Shown here one piece after another: positions 1 through 7,622 of a stretch of 64,000 bases of DNA (position 1 is its first letter; every line of letters starts with the position of its first letter). A program made the translations under genes and the position numbers. The notes beneath the pieces are model-generated. The model saw only the letters and a program-made list of their open reading frames with translations, had not been told where the DNA came from and ran no database searches. Source of the stretch: Chloroflexi bacterium bin20 (GTDB taxonomy: Bacteria; Chloroflexota; Anaerolineae; Aggregatilineales; Phototrophicaceae); contig MPMG01000001.1 in assembly GCA_002238485.1 (NCBI GenBank), forward strand, positions 806,001-870,000, in the 5' to 3' direction.

Positions 1-534
1 TTGCAGCCGCTGGGCTTGCAGAGCTTCACATACAATCCTGTGCAGAACGGCATCCCGCGTGAGCGAATCGCGCCGACTGAGTTCGACAATCACTGGCGGA
101 TGCGCCGCGCCTGGGGCGAAGCGCACGATGAAAATGCTTGTGGCTTGGGTGGGATCGCCGGGCACGCCGGTCTGTTTGCGACCCCCCGCGATGTTGCGCG
201 ATTTGGCTGTGCCTGGCTGAGTGGCGACCCGCGCCTGCCTGTCGGCGAAGAACTGCGCAGACTGGCCACACAAGAGCAGATTCGTGGGCAATATCGCCTG
301 GGCTTGGGCTGGATGCTCAAAGCCAGGGGCGATTCATCAGCCGGCGACCTCTACAGCAGCTCCAGCTATGGTCATACTGGATTCACAGGCACATCGCTGT
401 GGATCGATCCCGAGCGGCAACTGGTCTGCGCTTTGCTCAGCAACCGCGTCTATCATGGCCGCGACCCCGCCCGCATCCATGCTTTCCGCCGGGCAGCGCA
501 TGACCTCATCGTTGCGGCCATCGACCGCGCATGA
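1..534 (+). CDS. Beta-lactamase-fold serine hydrolase, C-terminal part (AmiE-like?)
   Basis: The window opens inside this gene; 177 C-terminal residues are visible and the catalytic SxxK region lies upstream. What remains fits the C-terminal half of the beta-lactamase/PBP-like serine hydrolase family (PF00144 type): a GHAGLFAT stretch near fragment residue 54 and an HTG box at 125-127 followed by GTSLWIDP, the counterpart of the KTG motif. The stop overlaps the next start as ATGA. Its neighbours are an N-acetylglucosamine kinase and MurQ, so a role in peptidoglycan recycling is likely. In Bacillus subtilis a family member (AmiE/YbbE), an exo-acting MurNAc-L-Ala amidase, is encoded with murQ. 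The family assignment is firm; the AmiE role is inferred from context. Confidence 0.75.
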   Translation: MQPLGLQSFTYNPVQNGIPRERIAPTEFDNHWRMRRAWGEAHDENACGLGGIAGHAGLFATPRDVARFGCAWLSGDPRLPVGEELRRLATQEQIRGQYRLGLGWMLKARGDSSAGDLYSSSSYGHTGFTGTSLWIDPERQLVCALLSNRVYHGRDPARIHAFRRAAHDLIVAAIDRA

Positions 535-1448
535 GCGCCCCGCTCTTCGCAGGCATCGACGGCGGCGGCAGCAACCTGCGCGTGACGATTGTGGATTCGC
601 GACTCCTGCCCATGGCGACGCAATCCGCGGGCACAGCCAATCCCAGCCTCATCGGGCACAAACAAGCGCAGGCACATATACGCGCAGTTCTGCGGGCGGC
701 GCTGCAGCAGGCAGACTTTTCGCCAGAGAAAATCATGGCGGCGGGCATCGGCATCGCTGGCGCAAGCAACTTGCACAGCCGAGACTGGCTGCTGGAAACG
801 CTTTCGGCCGTTTTGCCGAGCTCGCATATCGTGCCCAGCTCCGACCTGGAGATCGCGCTGGTTGGCGCCTTGGGGCGGCGGCATGGCATCCTGCTGCTGG
901 CGGGGACGGGCAGCGCGGTGTATGGCTGCGCGCCGGACGGGAAGCAGCTGCAAGTCGGTGGCTGGGGCTATCTGCTGGGCGATGAAGGCAGCGGCTATTG
1001 GCTGGGCATTCAACTGCTGCGCGGCATCATTGCGGCGCATGACGAAGGGATTGCTTTGACTGTACTGGGCGCGGCCTGTCTCGATGAGTTGGAAATCGCG
1101 ACAGCGCGCGACCTGGTCGGCTGGCTGTATCGATCAAACGAAGCGACGACCGCTCGGGTCGCGGAATTGGCGCGGCTTGTGCTGCACATGGCGCAGTCTG
1201 GCAATGGCGAGGCGAACATGCTGCTGCGGACGGCGGCGGATCATTTGACGAGGCAAGTCGAGGTGCTGCGCAGCCGGCTGGATTATCCTTCCGCGCCCAT
1301 CGCCTTTGCTGGCGGCTTGCTGGATAAGGACAATGCCCTTTCCGCTGCAATCACTCGCCGACTCAAACTGCCCGAACGACCGACAGCGATGTATAGCCCT
1401 GCAATCGGCGCGGCTCTGCTGGCACAGCGGGAATGGAGCGCGACATGA
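531..1448 (+). CDS. N-acetylglucosamine kinase (BadF/BadG/BcrA/BcrD ATPase family)
   Basis: A 305-residue ASKHA-fold sugar kinase expected to phosphorylate GlcNAc in the cytoplasm with ATP. The N-terminal phosphate-1 motif is DGGGSN at residues 10-15, a second phosphate loop AGTGS lies at 124-128, and the segment GGWGYLLGDEGSGYW at 143-157 is the hallmark of bacterial and eukaryotic NAGK-type kinases. The gene overlaps the upstream hydrolase and the downstream murQ by ATGA junctions, so the three are surely co-translated. Paired with MurQ it would salvage the two amino sugars released from murein. MurNAc or glucosamine kinase activity (MurK-like dual specificity is known in the family) cannot be excluded from sequence alone. 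Confidence 0.85.
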   Translation: MSAPLFAGIDGGGSNLRVTIVDSRLLPMATQSAGTANPSLIGHKQAQAHIRAVLRAALQQADFSPEKIMAAGIGIAGASNLHSRDWLLETLSAVLPSSHIVPSSDLEIALVGALGRRHGILLLAGTGSAVYGCAPDGKQLQVGGWGYLLGDEGSGYWLGIQLLRGIIAAHDEGIALTVLGAACLDELEIATARDLVGWLYRSNEATTARVAELARLVLHMAQSGNGEANMLLRTAADHLTRQVEVLRSRLDYPSAPIAFAGGLLDKDNALSAAITRRLKLPERPTAMYSPAIGAALLAQREWSAT

Positions 1449-2332
1449 ATTGGACGACTGAGCGGGCAAATGCCAATACGAGCGACATCGACAAACTGCC
1501 TGTGCCAGAGGCGCTGAAACTGATCAACAGCGAAGATGCCAAAGTGGCCGAGGCGGTGCAGGCTGCCCTGCCCGATATCGCGCGGGCGGTCGAGACGATT
1601 GTGGCGGCCTTGGAAGCAGGCGGACGGCTCTTTTATGTCGGCGCTGGCACGAGTGGGCGACTCGGCATGTTGGACGCGGCCGAATGCCTGCCGACCTTCA
1701 GCGCGCCGCCCGAGCTGGTGCAAGGCCTGATTGCCGGCGGCGCAGATGCCATGCTGCGGTCGATCGAAGGCGCGGAAGATGATCCCGCCGCAGCCGCCGA
1801 TGACCTGCGAGCCAGAGGCATCACCAGCGCGGATGTTGTCTGTGGCATTGCCGCTAGCGGGCGCACGCCCTATGTCATCGGAGCGCTGCAATTTGCCCGC
1901 AGCATCGGCGCGCAGAGCATCGCCATCGCCTGCAACCTGGAGACCCCTGTGGCTGCCTTGGCCGATATCGCCATCAGCGTCGATGTCGGACCCGAAGTCA
2001 TCGCTGGCTCGACGCGGCTGAAAGCCGGCACGGCGCAGAAAATGATCCTCAACATGCTCAGTACAGCCAGCATGATTGGCTTGGGCAAGGTCTATGGCAA
2101 TCTGATGGTCGATGTCAAGGTTAGCAATGCCAAGCTGCTGGCGAGGGCGATCGGGCTGGTCATGCATCTGACAGAGCTGGACGAAGCGGCGGCGAGGCGG
2201 CTGCTCGGGTCTGCGCGCAACGAAGTCAAAACAGCGGTGGTGATGCAGCGGCGCGGCGTGGATTATGCCGAAGCGCGGCAGTTGTTGCAGGCAGCGAAAG
2301 GCAGGCTGCGGGGGGCGATCGGCGACAGCTGA
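1445..2332 (+). CDS. murQ: N-acetylmuramic acid 6-phosphate etherase
   Basis: MurQ cleaves the D-lactyl ether of MurNAc-6-phosphate to give GlcNAc-6-phosphate and lactate, a cytoplasmic step of cell-wall recycling. The SIS domain shows GAGTSGRLG at residues 66-74. Glu80 (DAAECLPT) and Glu111 (EGAEDD) align with the two acidic catalytic residues of the E. coli enzyme (Glu83, Glu114). At 295 residues it has normal length. I place the start at 1445, where ATG overlaps the stop of the kinase gene; an upstream in-frame ATG at 1433 would add four residues with no homology. It runs into a convergent enoyl-CoA hydratase gene six bases further on, with no visible terminator between. Confidence 0.95.
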   Translation: MNWTTERANANTSDIDKLPVPEALKLINSEDAKVAEAVQAALPDIARAVETIVAALEAGGRLFYVGAGTSGRLGMLDAAECLPTFSAPPELVQGLIAGGADAMLRSIEGAEDDPAAAADDLRARGITSADVVCGIAASGRTPYVIGALQFARSIGAQSIAIACNLETPVAALADIAISVDVGPEVIAGSTRLKAGTAQKMILNMLSTASMIGLGKVYGNLMVDVKVSNAKLLARAIGLVMHLTELDEAAARRLLGSARNEVKTAVVMQRRGVDYAEARQLLQAAKGRLRGAIGDS

Positions 2333-2338
2333 GGGCGT

Positions 2339-3127
2339 CTATTTGCCTTCCCAGTCGATCGGGTATTGCTTGCTGAGCATGGCTTCTATCGCCCGCTGGA
2401 AGTCCGATGTGCGGAAGAGTTGCGCCTGCGCCCAGGCTTCGATGTGCAGCCCGCGCGGGTTGTCCACGATATCGTTGATGACACGCTTGGCATAGCTGAC
2501 GGCCAGCGGCGCCGATGCCACCAAGGACTTGACCAACTTCGCCACGCCCTGCTCCAGCTCGGCTTTGGGATAAACCGCATTGAGCAAGCCCCACTCCAAC
2601 GCGTCACCCGCCTCAATATGCCGCCCGGTCAAGACCAGGTCTTTGGCTTTGGCGACGCCGATCAGCTTGACCAGGCGCGTCGTGCCGCCGACATCGGGGA
2701 TGATGCCCAGTCGTGTTTCTGGCAAGCCGAGTTTGCTGCGTTCGGCTGCAATGCGAAAGTCGCAAGCCAGCGCCAATTCCAGCGCCAAGCCCAGGCAGTA
2801 GCCCTGCAGCACACAAATGACTGGCAGCGAAGAGCGTTCGACCTGGTTTGCAAGCGCCTGATAACGCGCCGTAATGGGGAATAGGTTGTCGCGCAGCCCC
2901 TCGTCAAATGTGAGGAACTGCTGCAGGTCAATGCCCGCCGAAAAGACACGGCCTGCCCCGCGCAGCAGCACAACGCGCGCGCCTTGATGAAATTCGCGTT
3001 CGGCTTGGTCAAATGCCTGGCTAAGCTCGTTCTGCATGGCCTCGTTGATAGCGTTGCGCGCACCGGGACGGTTCAACGTGATCTCGAAAATTTCACCCAT
3101 CCGCTGCGATTTGACCAATTCGCTCAT
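2339..3127 (-). CDS. Enoyl-CoA hydratase/isomerase family protein
   Basis: A 262-residue crotonase-fold protein. Both catalytic glutamates of hydratases can be placed: one in GLALELALACDF and the other in LPETRLGIIPDVGGTTRL. The oxyanion-hole segment RVFSAGIDLQQF is also present, so a hydratase acting on 2-enoyl-CoA thioesters is the most economical call; isomerase or hydrolase activity is possible. The start codon overlaps the stop of fabD as ATGA, so it is the promoter-distal gene of a minus-strand fatty-acid-related unit. That association does not identify its substrate. Confidence 0.85.
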   Translation of the reverse strand: MSELVKSQRMGEIFEITLNRPGARNAINEAMQNELSQAFDQAEREFHQGARVVLLRGAGRVFSAGIDLQQFLTFDEGLRDNLFPITARYQALANQVERSSLPVICVLQGYCLGLALELALACDFRIAAERSKLGLPETRLGIIPDVGGTTRLVKLIGVAKAKDLVLTGRHIEAGDALEWGLLNAVYPKAELEQGVAKLVKSLVASAPLAVSYAKRVINDIVDNPRGLHIEAWAQAQLFRTSDFQRAIEAMLSKQYPIDWEGK

Positions 3128-4077
3128 GTCTGCGCCTCCAGGAATAACTCGAAAGCGGGCAGCGAATCGATGTTGATGCGCGTTTTCTGCCGGTCGATGC
3201 GCCGCAGCAAACCTGTCAACACCTTGCCAGCGCCGATTTCAACAAAGGTATGCGCGCCCGCTTCAATCAGCGCTGTCATTGACTCGGCCCACCGCACCGG
3301 TTGGGTCAGCTGTTGATTCAATTCCGCGCGAATTTGGTCAGTCGTATCGAGCGGCTGAGCGCTTACATTGCCGATCACAGGGATAACGGGGCTGTTGAAT
3401 TCAGTGGCTTGCACGGCGTCGTGAAAATCGGCTTGTGCCGCCGACATCAGCGGTGAATGCGCTGCAACGCTGACTGCCAGCCGCACAGCCCGCCGCGCGC
3501 CCGCCGCTCGTGCCGCTTTTATGAGCTCTTCGACCGCCGGCACATCGCCCGAGACGACAGCCTGGCCAGGGCAATTGTCGTTCGCCAGCACAACAGTGCC
3601 GCCACTTTCCTGCGCCACAGCGGAACAAAGATCACGAACTACCGCGATTTCCAAGCCCAATATCGCCGCCATTGCGCCCGGCTGCGATTCGCCTGCCCGT
3701 TGCATCAGGTTGCCGCGCGCGCGCACCAATCGCAAGCCGGCCGCGAAGTCCAGCGCGTCCGCCGCTGCCAATGCGCTCAGCTCGCCCAGGCTGTGTCCGG
3801 CCATCCAGGCTGGCTCTGTCGCTGGCAGCAAATCGCGCAGCACGCGCCAGATCGCCAGGCTGGTTACATACAGCGCGGGCTGGGTCTTGGCTGTTTGGTC
3901 GAGCGCCGCCGCCGGACCCTGCCAGCAAATTTCCGACAGCGAAAAACCGAGTATCTCGTCCGCTTCCGCGAACGTATCGCGAGCAATTTCGTATGCACGG
4001 GCAAAATCGGCGCCCATGCCCAGGATTTGCGAACCTTGCCCGGGGAAGAGCGCCGCAGTCTTCCGCCAGTCGATCAT
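3124..4077 (-). CDS. fabD: Malonyl-CoA:ACP transacylase
   Basis: FabD loads malonyl groups from CoA onto acyl carrier protein for type II fatty-acid synthesis. The N terminus reads FPGQGSQ, the nucleophilic serine is in GHSLGE, and the catalytic histidine is in AAHSPLM, with VEIGAGKVL near the C terminus. I chose ATG 4077 (MIDWRKTAALFPGQG), giving 317 residues, close to the family norm; an upstream ATG at 4104 lies in the terminator hairpin described just upstream. It sits 3' of rpmF, an arrangement common in bacteria, and its last codons overlap the hydratase gene. Confidence 0.93.
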   Translation of the reverse strand: MIDWRKTAALFPGQGSQILGMGADFARAYEIARDTFAEADEILGFSLSEICWQGPAAALDQTAKTQPALYVTSLAIWRVLRDLLPATEPAWMAGHSLGELSALAAADALDFAAGLRLVRARGNLMQRAGESQPGAMAAILGLEIAVVRDLCSAVAQESGGTVVLANDNCPGQAVVSGDVPAVEELIKAARAAGARRAVRLAVSVAAHSPLMSAAQADFHDAVQATEFNSPVIPVIGNVSAQPLDTTDQIRAELNQQLTQPVRWAESMTALIEAGAHTFVEIGAGKVLTGLLRRIDRQKTRINIDSLPAFELFLEAQT

Positions 4078-4102
4078 GTCAGCTCTGCCGAGCAACAATC
4101 GC

Positions 4103-4127
4103 AAAAAAGCCGCGCGCTGGCACGGCT
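4103..4127 (-). terminator. Intrinsic terminator after rpmF
   Basis: On the minus strand an eight-pair stem (AGCCGTGC / GCGCGGCT, one G-U pair, loop CAGC) is followed directly by six T residues. It lies between the end of rpmF and the start of fabD, only 25 bases before the fabD ATG, so fabD must depend on read-through or a promoter overlapping this hairpin. Confidence 0.7.
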
Positions 4128-4160
4128 CTGCTAGACTGAACTGGCTCGCAGCGAAGCGCC

Positions 4161-4346
4161 TTATTCATCGTCGATTTCGATGACCGTTTCGCCATTGTAC
4201 GAGCCGCACTGTGGGCAGACGCGGTGGGCGATATGATATTCGCCGCATTCTTCGCATTCAACCAAGTGTTTCAGCTGCAAGGCATCGTGAGCGCGCCGGC
4301 GGTTGCGCCGCGATTTTGATATCTTTCGCTTGGGAAGGGGACCCAT
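4161..4346 (-). CDS. rpmF: 50S ribosomal protein L32
   Basis: A 61-residue basic protein beginning MGPLPKRKISKSRRNRRR, the standard L32 signature, followed by a zinc-binding pair of motifs, CEEC and CPQC, at about residues 31-34 and 44-47. The C terminus is acidic (VIEIDDE). L32 is a structural component of the large ribosomal subunit. The gene has its own promoter immediately upstream and a terminator downstream. Presence of all four cysteines indicates the zinc-containing (C+) form. Confidence 0.97.
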   Translation of the reverse strand: MGPLPKRKISKSRRNRRRAHDALQLKHLVECEECGEYHIAHRVCPQCGSYNGETVIEIDDE

Positions 4347-4350
4347 CTCT

Positions 4351-4378
4351 TTAACTCCAAACGCAAACCGTGCATAAT
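4351..4378 (+). promoter_or_regulatory. Candidate promoter for the fructosamine-kinase-like gene
   Basis: TTAACT (4351-4356) and CATAAT (4373-4378) are separated by 16 bases on the plus strand, about 45 bases before the start at 4422. It lies beside the rpmF promoter on the other strand, giving a compact divergent promoter region. Support is by eye only. Confidence 0.4.
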
Positions 4379-4384
4379 CGCGCC

Positions 4385-4414
4385 AGTTTACAGCCGGGCG
4401 AGGTCATCTGTCAA
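4385..4414 (-). promoter_or_regulatory. Promoter of rpmF
   Basis: Reading the minus strand, a perfect TTGACA (4414-4409) is followed after 18 bases by TAAACT (4390-4385), about 40 bases before the rpmF start. This is the best vegetative-type promoter match in the first 10 kb. Confidence 0.65.
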
Positions 4415-4421
4415 GACAGCG

Positions 4422-5276
4422 ATGCGCGCAGAAATCAAGCAGAAAATCGAAAAAATAGCCGGGCGGACCATCCTGGCGGTGCAGCCGCTTGCCGGGGGCA
4501 TGATCAGCCAGGTGCTGCGCATGGACTTTGGCGATGGCGAGTCGCTGGTGGCAAAGGTGGGAGACGGCAGCCACGATCTGCGCATTGAAAGTTTCATGCT
4601 GCGCTACCTGCGTTTTCATACGCAGTTGCCAGTCCCCGCCGTCGTCTCCGAGGCGCAGGACCTGCTGCTGATGGAGTATATCGCTGGCGAAAGCCGGCTG
4701 GACGACAAGAGCCTGCGCCATCTGGGCATTTTGCTGGCGAGCTGCCACCGAATCGCCGCCTCAACATACGGGCTGGAGCGGGATACGTTGATCGGACCGT
4801 TGCATCAGCCCAATACGCCCAGCCAAACGTGGATCCCGTTTTTCCGCGAGCAACGTTTGCACTACATGATCGGTGTGGCGCGCGACTCGGGTCAGCTGCC
4901 GAGCGAACTGGAAACCCGGCTGCTGAATTTTTCCGATGCGCTAGACAGCTACCTCATCGAGCCCGCCCAGCCCGCGCTGATTCATGGTGACATGTGGCGG
5001 ACGAATGTGCTCGTGCGTGATGGACGCGTCTGCGGCATCATCGACCCGGCTTTGTATTTTGCGCATCATGAGATGGAACTCGCCTACACGATGCTCTTTG
5101 AAGGCCTTGGCGAGGCATTCTTTGAGGCCTATCAAGAGCAGAACGCTATCGACGCCGACTTCTACAATGTGCGCCGACATATCTACAATCTGTATCCGCT
5201 GCTGGTGCATGTGACCATTTTCGGCGCGAAGTACCTGCTGCCCCTGCACGAGTCGCTGGCACGCTTTGGATATTAG
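4422..5276 (+). CDS. Fructosamine kinase family protein (APH-like fold)
   Basis: A 284-residue kinase of the fructosamine/ketosamine-3-kinase family within the aminoglycoside-phosphotransferase fold. The catalytic loop is HGDMWRTN, with His188 and Asp190, and the metal-binding Asp208 is in GIIDPALYFAHHEMELAY, the typical family variant of the DFG region. An N-terminal Gly-rich loop (LAGGMISQVLRM) and a lysine in LVAKVGDG complete the ATP site. Family members phosphorylate sugar adducts on amines and trigger their removal, a protein-repair role; the actual substrate here is not identifiable. It stands alone, upstream of the lysine operon leader. Confidence 0.8.
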   Translation: MRAEIKQKIEKIAGRTILAVQPLAGGMISQVLRMDFGDGESLVAKVGDGSHDLRIESFMLRYLRFHTQLPVPAVVSEAQDLLLMEYIAGESRLDDKSLRHLGILLASCHRIAASTYGLERDTLIGPLHQPNTPSQTWIPFFREQRLHYMIGVARDSGQLPSELETRLLNFSDALDSYLIEPAQPALIHGDMWRTNVLVRDGRVCGIIDPALYFAHHEMELAYTMLFEGLGEAFFEAYQEQNAIDADFYNVRRHIYNLYPLLVHVTIFGAKYLLPLHESLARFGY

Positions 5277-5390
5277 AGAGCCACAGTGGGTGATAGTCGT
5301 TTGTATTTTCTTACTTTTCACTTGCAGCCTAGCCAAAGCGCGAGGCTTCGACTAGAGTCGCGCCGATCGACGGCGAAGTGGCAGCAACCT

Positions 5391-5438
5391 ATGCCAGCGC
5401 AATTCTGCAAAAAGGCCAAGAAGCCCTTCACCCACTAA
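5391..5438 (+). CDS. Predicted lysine leader peptide (15 aa) of the lys operon
   Basis: A short frame starting ATG 5391 and ending TAA 5436-5438 encodes MPAQFCKKAKKPFTH. Four of its fifteen codons are Lys, as two tandem pairs (5409-5414 and 5418-5423) split by one Ala codon. It sits 143 bases before lysW, the first gene of a lysine-biosynthesis operon, and just before an antiterminator/terminator pair, as expected of an attenuation leader. A purine stretch upstream (GAAGTGG) is only a weak ribosome-binding site. An overlapping frame with no ATG is also open here, so coding is inferred from composition and position rather than from homology. Confidence 0.6.
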   Translation: MPAQFCKKAKKPFTH

Positions 5439-5440
5439 AT

Positions 5441-5488
5441 TTGGGCGATCTTGCGCTGCCGAAGAAACAGTACCGCATACCCGCCCAG
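5441..5488 (+). promoter_or_regulatory. Predicted antiterminator of the lysine attenuator
   Basis: TTGGGCG at 5441-5447 can pair with CGCCCAG at 5482-5488 (six Watson-Crick pairs and one G-U). This sequesters most of the 5' arm of the terminator (5479-5485). The left arm begins two bases after the leader stop codon. A ribosome at the stop would cover it, whereas one stalled on the Lys codons would leave it free. The pairing was done by eye. Confidence 0.5.
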
Positions 5489-5502
5489 TTGGCGGGTTTT
5501 TT
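5479..5502 (+). terminator. Intrinsic terminator / attenuator upstream of lysW
   Basis: A seven-pair stem ACCCGCC (5479-5485) / GGCGGGT (5491-5497) with a five-base loop is followed by a run of T (5497-5502). It lies 31 bases before the lysW ATG and more than 200 bases after the preceding gene. That placement suits regulation of the downstream operon better than termination of the upstream gene. Confidence 0.75.
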
Positions 5503-5533
5503 GTTGTAGCGCACAGACCACAGGAGAAAAATC

Positions 5534-5707
5534 ATGGACGCGACGCCGCTCTGCCCCGAATGTGATGCCGAAGTCGAGATCCCGGCTGACGCAATGGAAA
5601 ACGAGCTCCTCGCCTGCGCAGAATGTGGCAGCGAGCTGGAAATCATGAGCTTGCAACCGCTCGCGCTGGAGCTCGCGCCTGAAGTCGAAGAAGACTGGGG
5701 CGAGTAG
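5534..5707 (+). CDS. lysW: Amino-group carrier protein LysW
   Basis: A 57-residue acidic carrier protein. The C-terminal glutamate of its EDWGE tail is ligated to the amino group of alpha-aminoadipate, which then stays attached during conversion to lysine. The protein shows CPEC and CAEC motifs at residues 7-10 and 28-31, which bind zinc, and the diagnostic EEDWGE ending. A clear GGAG precedes the ATG by seven bases. It is the first gene of a tight plus-strand operon with lysX, lysY, lysZ, lysJ, lysK and homocitrate synthase. Expression is probably controlled by the leader and terminator immediately upstream. Confidence 0.95.
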   Translation: MDATPLCPECDAEVEIPADAMENELLACAECGSELEIMSLQPLALELAPEVEEDWGE

Positions 5708-5712
5708 CTGTC

Positions 5713-6591
5713 ATGCGCGTCGCCTTGCTCGTAACGCACATTCGCGCCGAAGAAAAGCTGCTGCTGGCGGCATTCAACAAGCGCGGCATCAGCCCGGATA
5801 TCCTTCTCGACCGCGAGCTGAACTTTGAGCTTTCGCGGGGTGGCGAGCAGCTTGCGCCATCGGGAATCGCCTGGCGGGACTATGATCTCGTCTTTGAGCG
5901 CTGTGTGAGCACCTCGCGCGGGATGTATGCGCTGGCCATTCTCAATTGTTGGGGCCTGCGCACTTTCAACACATACAAAACTGCGGCTGTGTGCGGAGAC
6001 AAGCTGCGCACCAGCATCGCACTGACCCGGCACGGCATCCCCCAGCCGCATACGCGCGTGGCATTCACGCCGCAAAGCGCCATGCAAGCGATCGAAGATG
6101 TCGCTTACCCGGCTGTGCTGAAACCCGTGCTGGGCAGCTGGGGACGACTGCTGGCGCGCGTGCACAATCGTGACAGCGCCGAAGCCATCCTGGAGCATCG
6201 CCAGACCTTGGGCGACTACAATCACCATATCTATTATGTGCAGGAATATGTCGACAAGCCGGGCCGGGACATACGCGCCTTTGTAATCGGCTCGCGCACT
6301 GTCGCCGCCATCTACCGCGCTTCCAATCACTGGATCACCAATACGGCGCGCGGTGGACAAGCGACCAATTGCCCGATCACGCCCGAGTTGGATGCGATCT
6401 GCGTCAAGGCGGCGCAAGCAGTCGGCGGGGGCATCTTGGCTATCGACCTGCTGGAAGACGCGCGTGGAGACTTTGTCGTAAACGAGATCAACCACACCAT
6501 GGAATTCCGCAACAGCAGCAAGCCAACGGGCGTCGATATCGCGCAAGAAGTCATCGACTTCGTCATTGGCCAGATCGGCGTGCTGGCATGA
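5713..6591 (+). CDS. lysX: LysW-alpha-aminoadipate ligase LysX
   Basis: A 292-residue ATP-grasp ligase of the RimK/LysX group that joins the LysW C-terminal glutamate to the alpha-amino group of 2-aminoadipate using ATP. The C-terminal part contains NEINHTMEFRNS followed by PTGVDI, closely like the Thermus LysX motif and unlike that of glutamate-specific ArgX enzymes, so an aminoadipate substrate is favoured. The metal-binding Glu/Asn pair is in this same segment. The start lies five bases after the lysW stop, and the end overlaps lysY. Confidence 0.92.
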   Translation: MRVALLVTHIRAEEKLLLAAFNKRGISPDILLDRELNFELSRGGEQLAPSGIAWRDYDLVFERCVSTSRGMYALAILNCWGLRTFNTYKTAAVCGDKLRTSIALTRHGIPQPHTRVAFTPQSAMQAIEDVAYPAVLKPVLGSWGRLLARVHNRDSAEAILEHRQTLGDYNHHIYYVQEYVDKPGRDIRAFVIGSRTVAAIYRASNHWITNTARGGQATNCPITPELDAICVKAAQAVGGGILAIDLLEDARGDFVVNEINHTMEFRNSSKPTGVDIAQEVIDFVIGQIGVLA

Positions 6592-7613
6592 TGCGCGTCG
6601 GCATCCTGGGCGGCAGCGGCTATACTGGCGGCGAGTTGCTGCGTCTGCTGCACTTCCACCCACAGGTCGAGGTCACGCAGATCACCAGCCGCGAACAAGC
6701 GGGGCGCTATGTGCATAGCGTTCACCCCAACCTGCGCGATGTCTGCCGGCTGAAGTTCGTGCATCCCGATGCGCTGGAAGCATCCGATTTGCTCTTCCTG
6801 GCGCTGCCACATGGCAGATCGGCACGGGGTATCGAAACGTATGCCGCGCTTGCAAAAAAGATAATCGACTTGTCAGCCGATTTCCGCCTGGACAGCGCAG
6901 AAGCGTATAGGCGCTGGTATGGAGAAGCGCATGCCGCGCCAGACTGGCTTGGGCGCTTCGTCTATGGCTTGCCAGAGATCAACCGTGAGCGGCTGCGTGG
7001 CGCGGATTTTGTCAGCGGGGTCGGCTGCAATGCCACAGCTGTGAACCTGGCGCTGCTGCCGCTGGTGGAAAGCGGATTGCTGGAGCGCGCTGCCATCGAG
7101 ATAAAAGTTGGTTCGTCCGAAGGCGGCAACAAACCCAACGCCGGTTCTCATCATCCCATTCGCAGCGGCGCAGTCCGCACGTATCGCGCCACCGGGCATC
7201 GGCACCAGGCCGAAGTCGAAATGGCGCTGGGGTCGGACCTGTCCATTCACTTCGCGGTGACAGCCATCGAAATGGTGCGCGGCGTGCATCTGCTGGCGCA
7301 TTGTCAGCTTGCAAAACCAATGACCGAACGCGATATCTGGCGGCTGTATCGCGGGCGCTATCGCTCAGAAGCATTTGTGCGCCTGGTCAGCGGCCGAGTC
7401 GGCATGCATCGCTTGCCCGAACCGCGCGTGGTGGCTGGCACGAATTATTGCGATATCGGCTTTGAGCTGGACGCGGACGGGCGGCATCTGGTCGTCATTG
7501 CCGCGCTGGACAACCTAGGCAAGGGTGCAGCCGGCAGCGCTGTTCAGTGCCTGAACCTGATGCTGGACTTTGAAGAAAGTACCGGGCTGCATTTCCCCGG
7601 CATCTATCCATGA
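6591..7613 (+). CDS. lysY: LysW-gamma-aminoadipyl-6-phosphate reductase LysY
   Basis: An ArgC-family NADPH-dependent reductase of 340 residues that reduces the LysW-bound acyl phosphate to the semialdehyde. The N-terminal nucleotide-binding loop is GILGGSGYTGGEL, and the catalytic cysteine is Cys146 in GVGCNATAVN. The open frame extends far upstream, but a start at ATG 6591 (MRVGILGGSG), in a TGATG junction with the lysX stop, matches the family; ATG 6588 adds only one Met. Placement inside the lys operon distinguishes it from an arginine-pathway ArgC, though it might also serve arginine synthesis. Confidence 0.92.
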   Translation: MRVGILGGSGYTGGELLRLLHFHPQVEVTQITSREQAGRYVHSVHPNLRDVCRLKFVHPDALEASDLLFLALPHGRSARGIETYAALAKKIIDLSADFRLDSAEAYRRWYGEAHAAPDWLGRFVYGLPEINRERLRGADFVSGVGCNATAVNLALLPLVESGLLERAAIEIKVGSSEGGNKPNAGSHHPIRSGAVRTYRATGHRHQAEVEMALGSDLSIHFAVTAIEMVRGVHLLAHCQLAKPMTERDIWRLYRGRYRSEAFVRLVSGRVGMHRLPEPRVVAGTNYCDIGFELDADGRHLVVIAALDNLGKGAAGSAVQCLNLMLDFEESTGLHFPGIYP

Positions 7614-7622
7614 GGCGAATCA

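Noticed and set aside
4129..4137. A TGCTAGACT element between rpmF and fabD on the plus strand
   Set aside because: It would fire antisense into rpmF with no plus-strand gene for 290 bases; probably a chance match.
5378..5509. An open frame (GTG start) overlapping the proposed lysine leader peptide
   Set aside because: It has no ATG or ribosome-binding site, and runs through the terminator hairpin. It remains the main rival reading of the leader region.
5428..6663. A 411-codon open frame antisense to lysW and lysX
   Set aside because: It opposes two well-supported lysine genes and has no family features.
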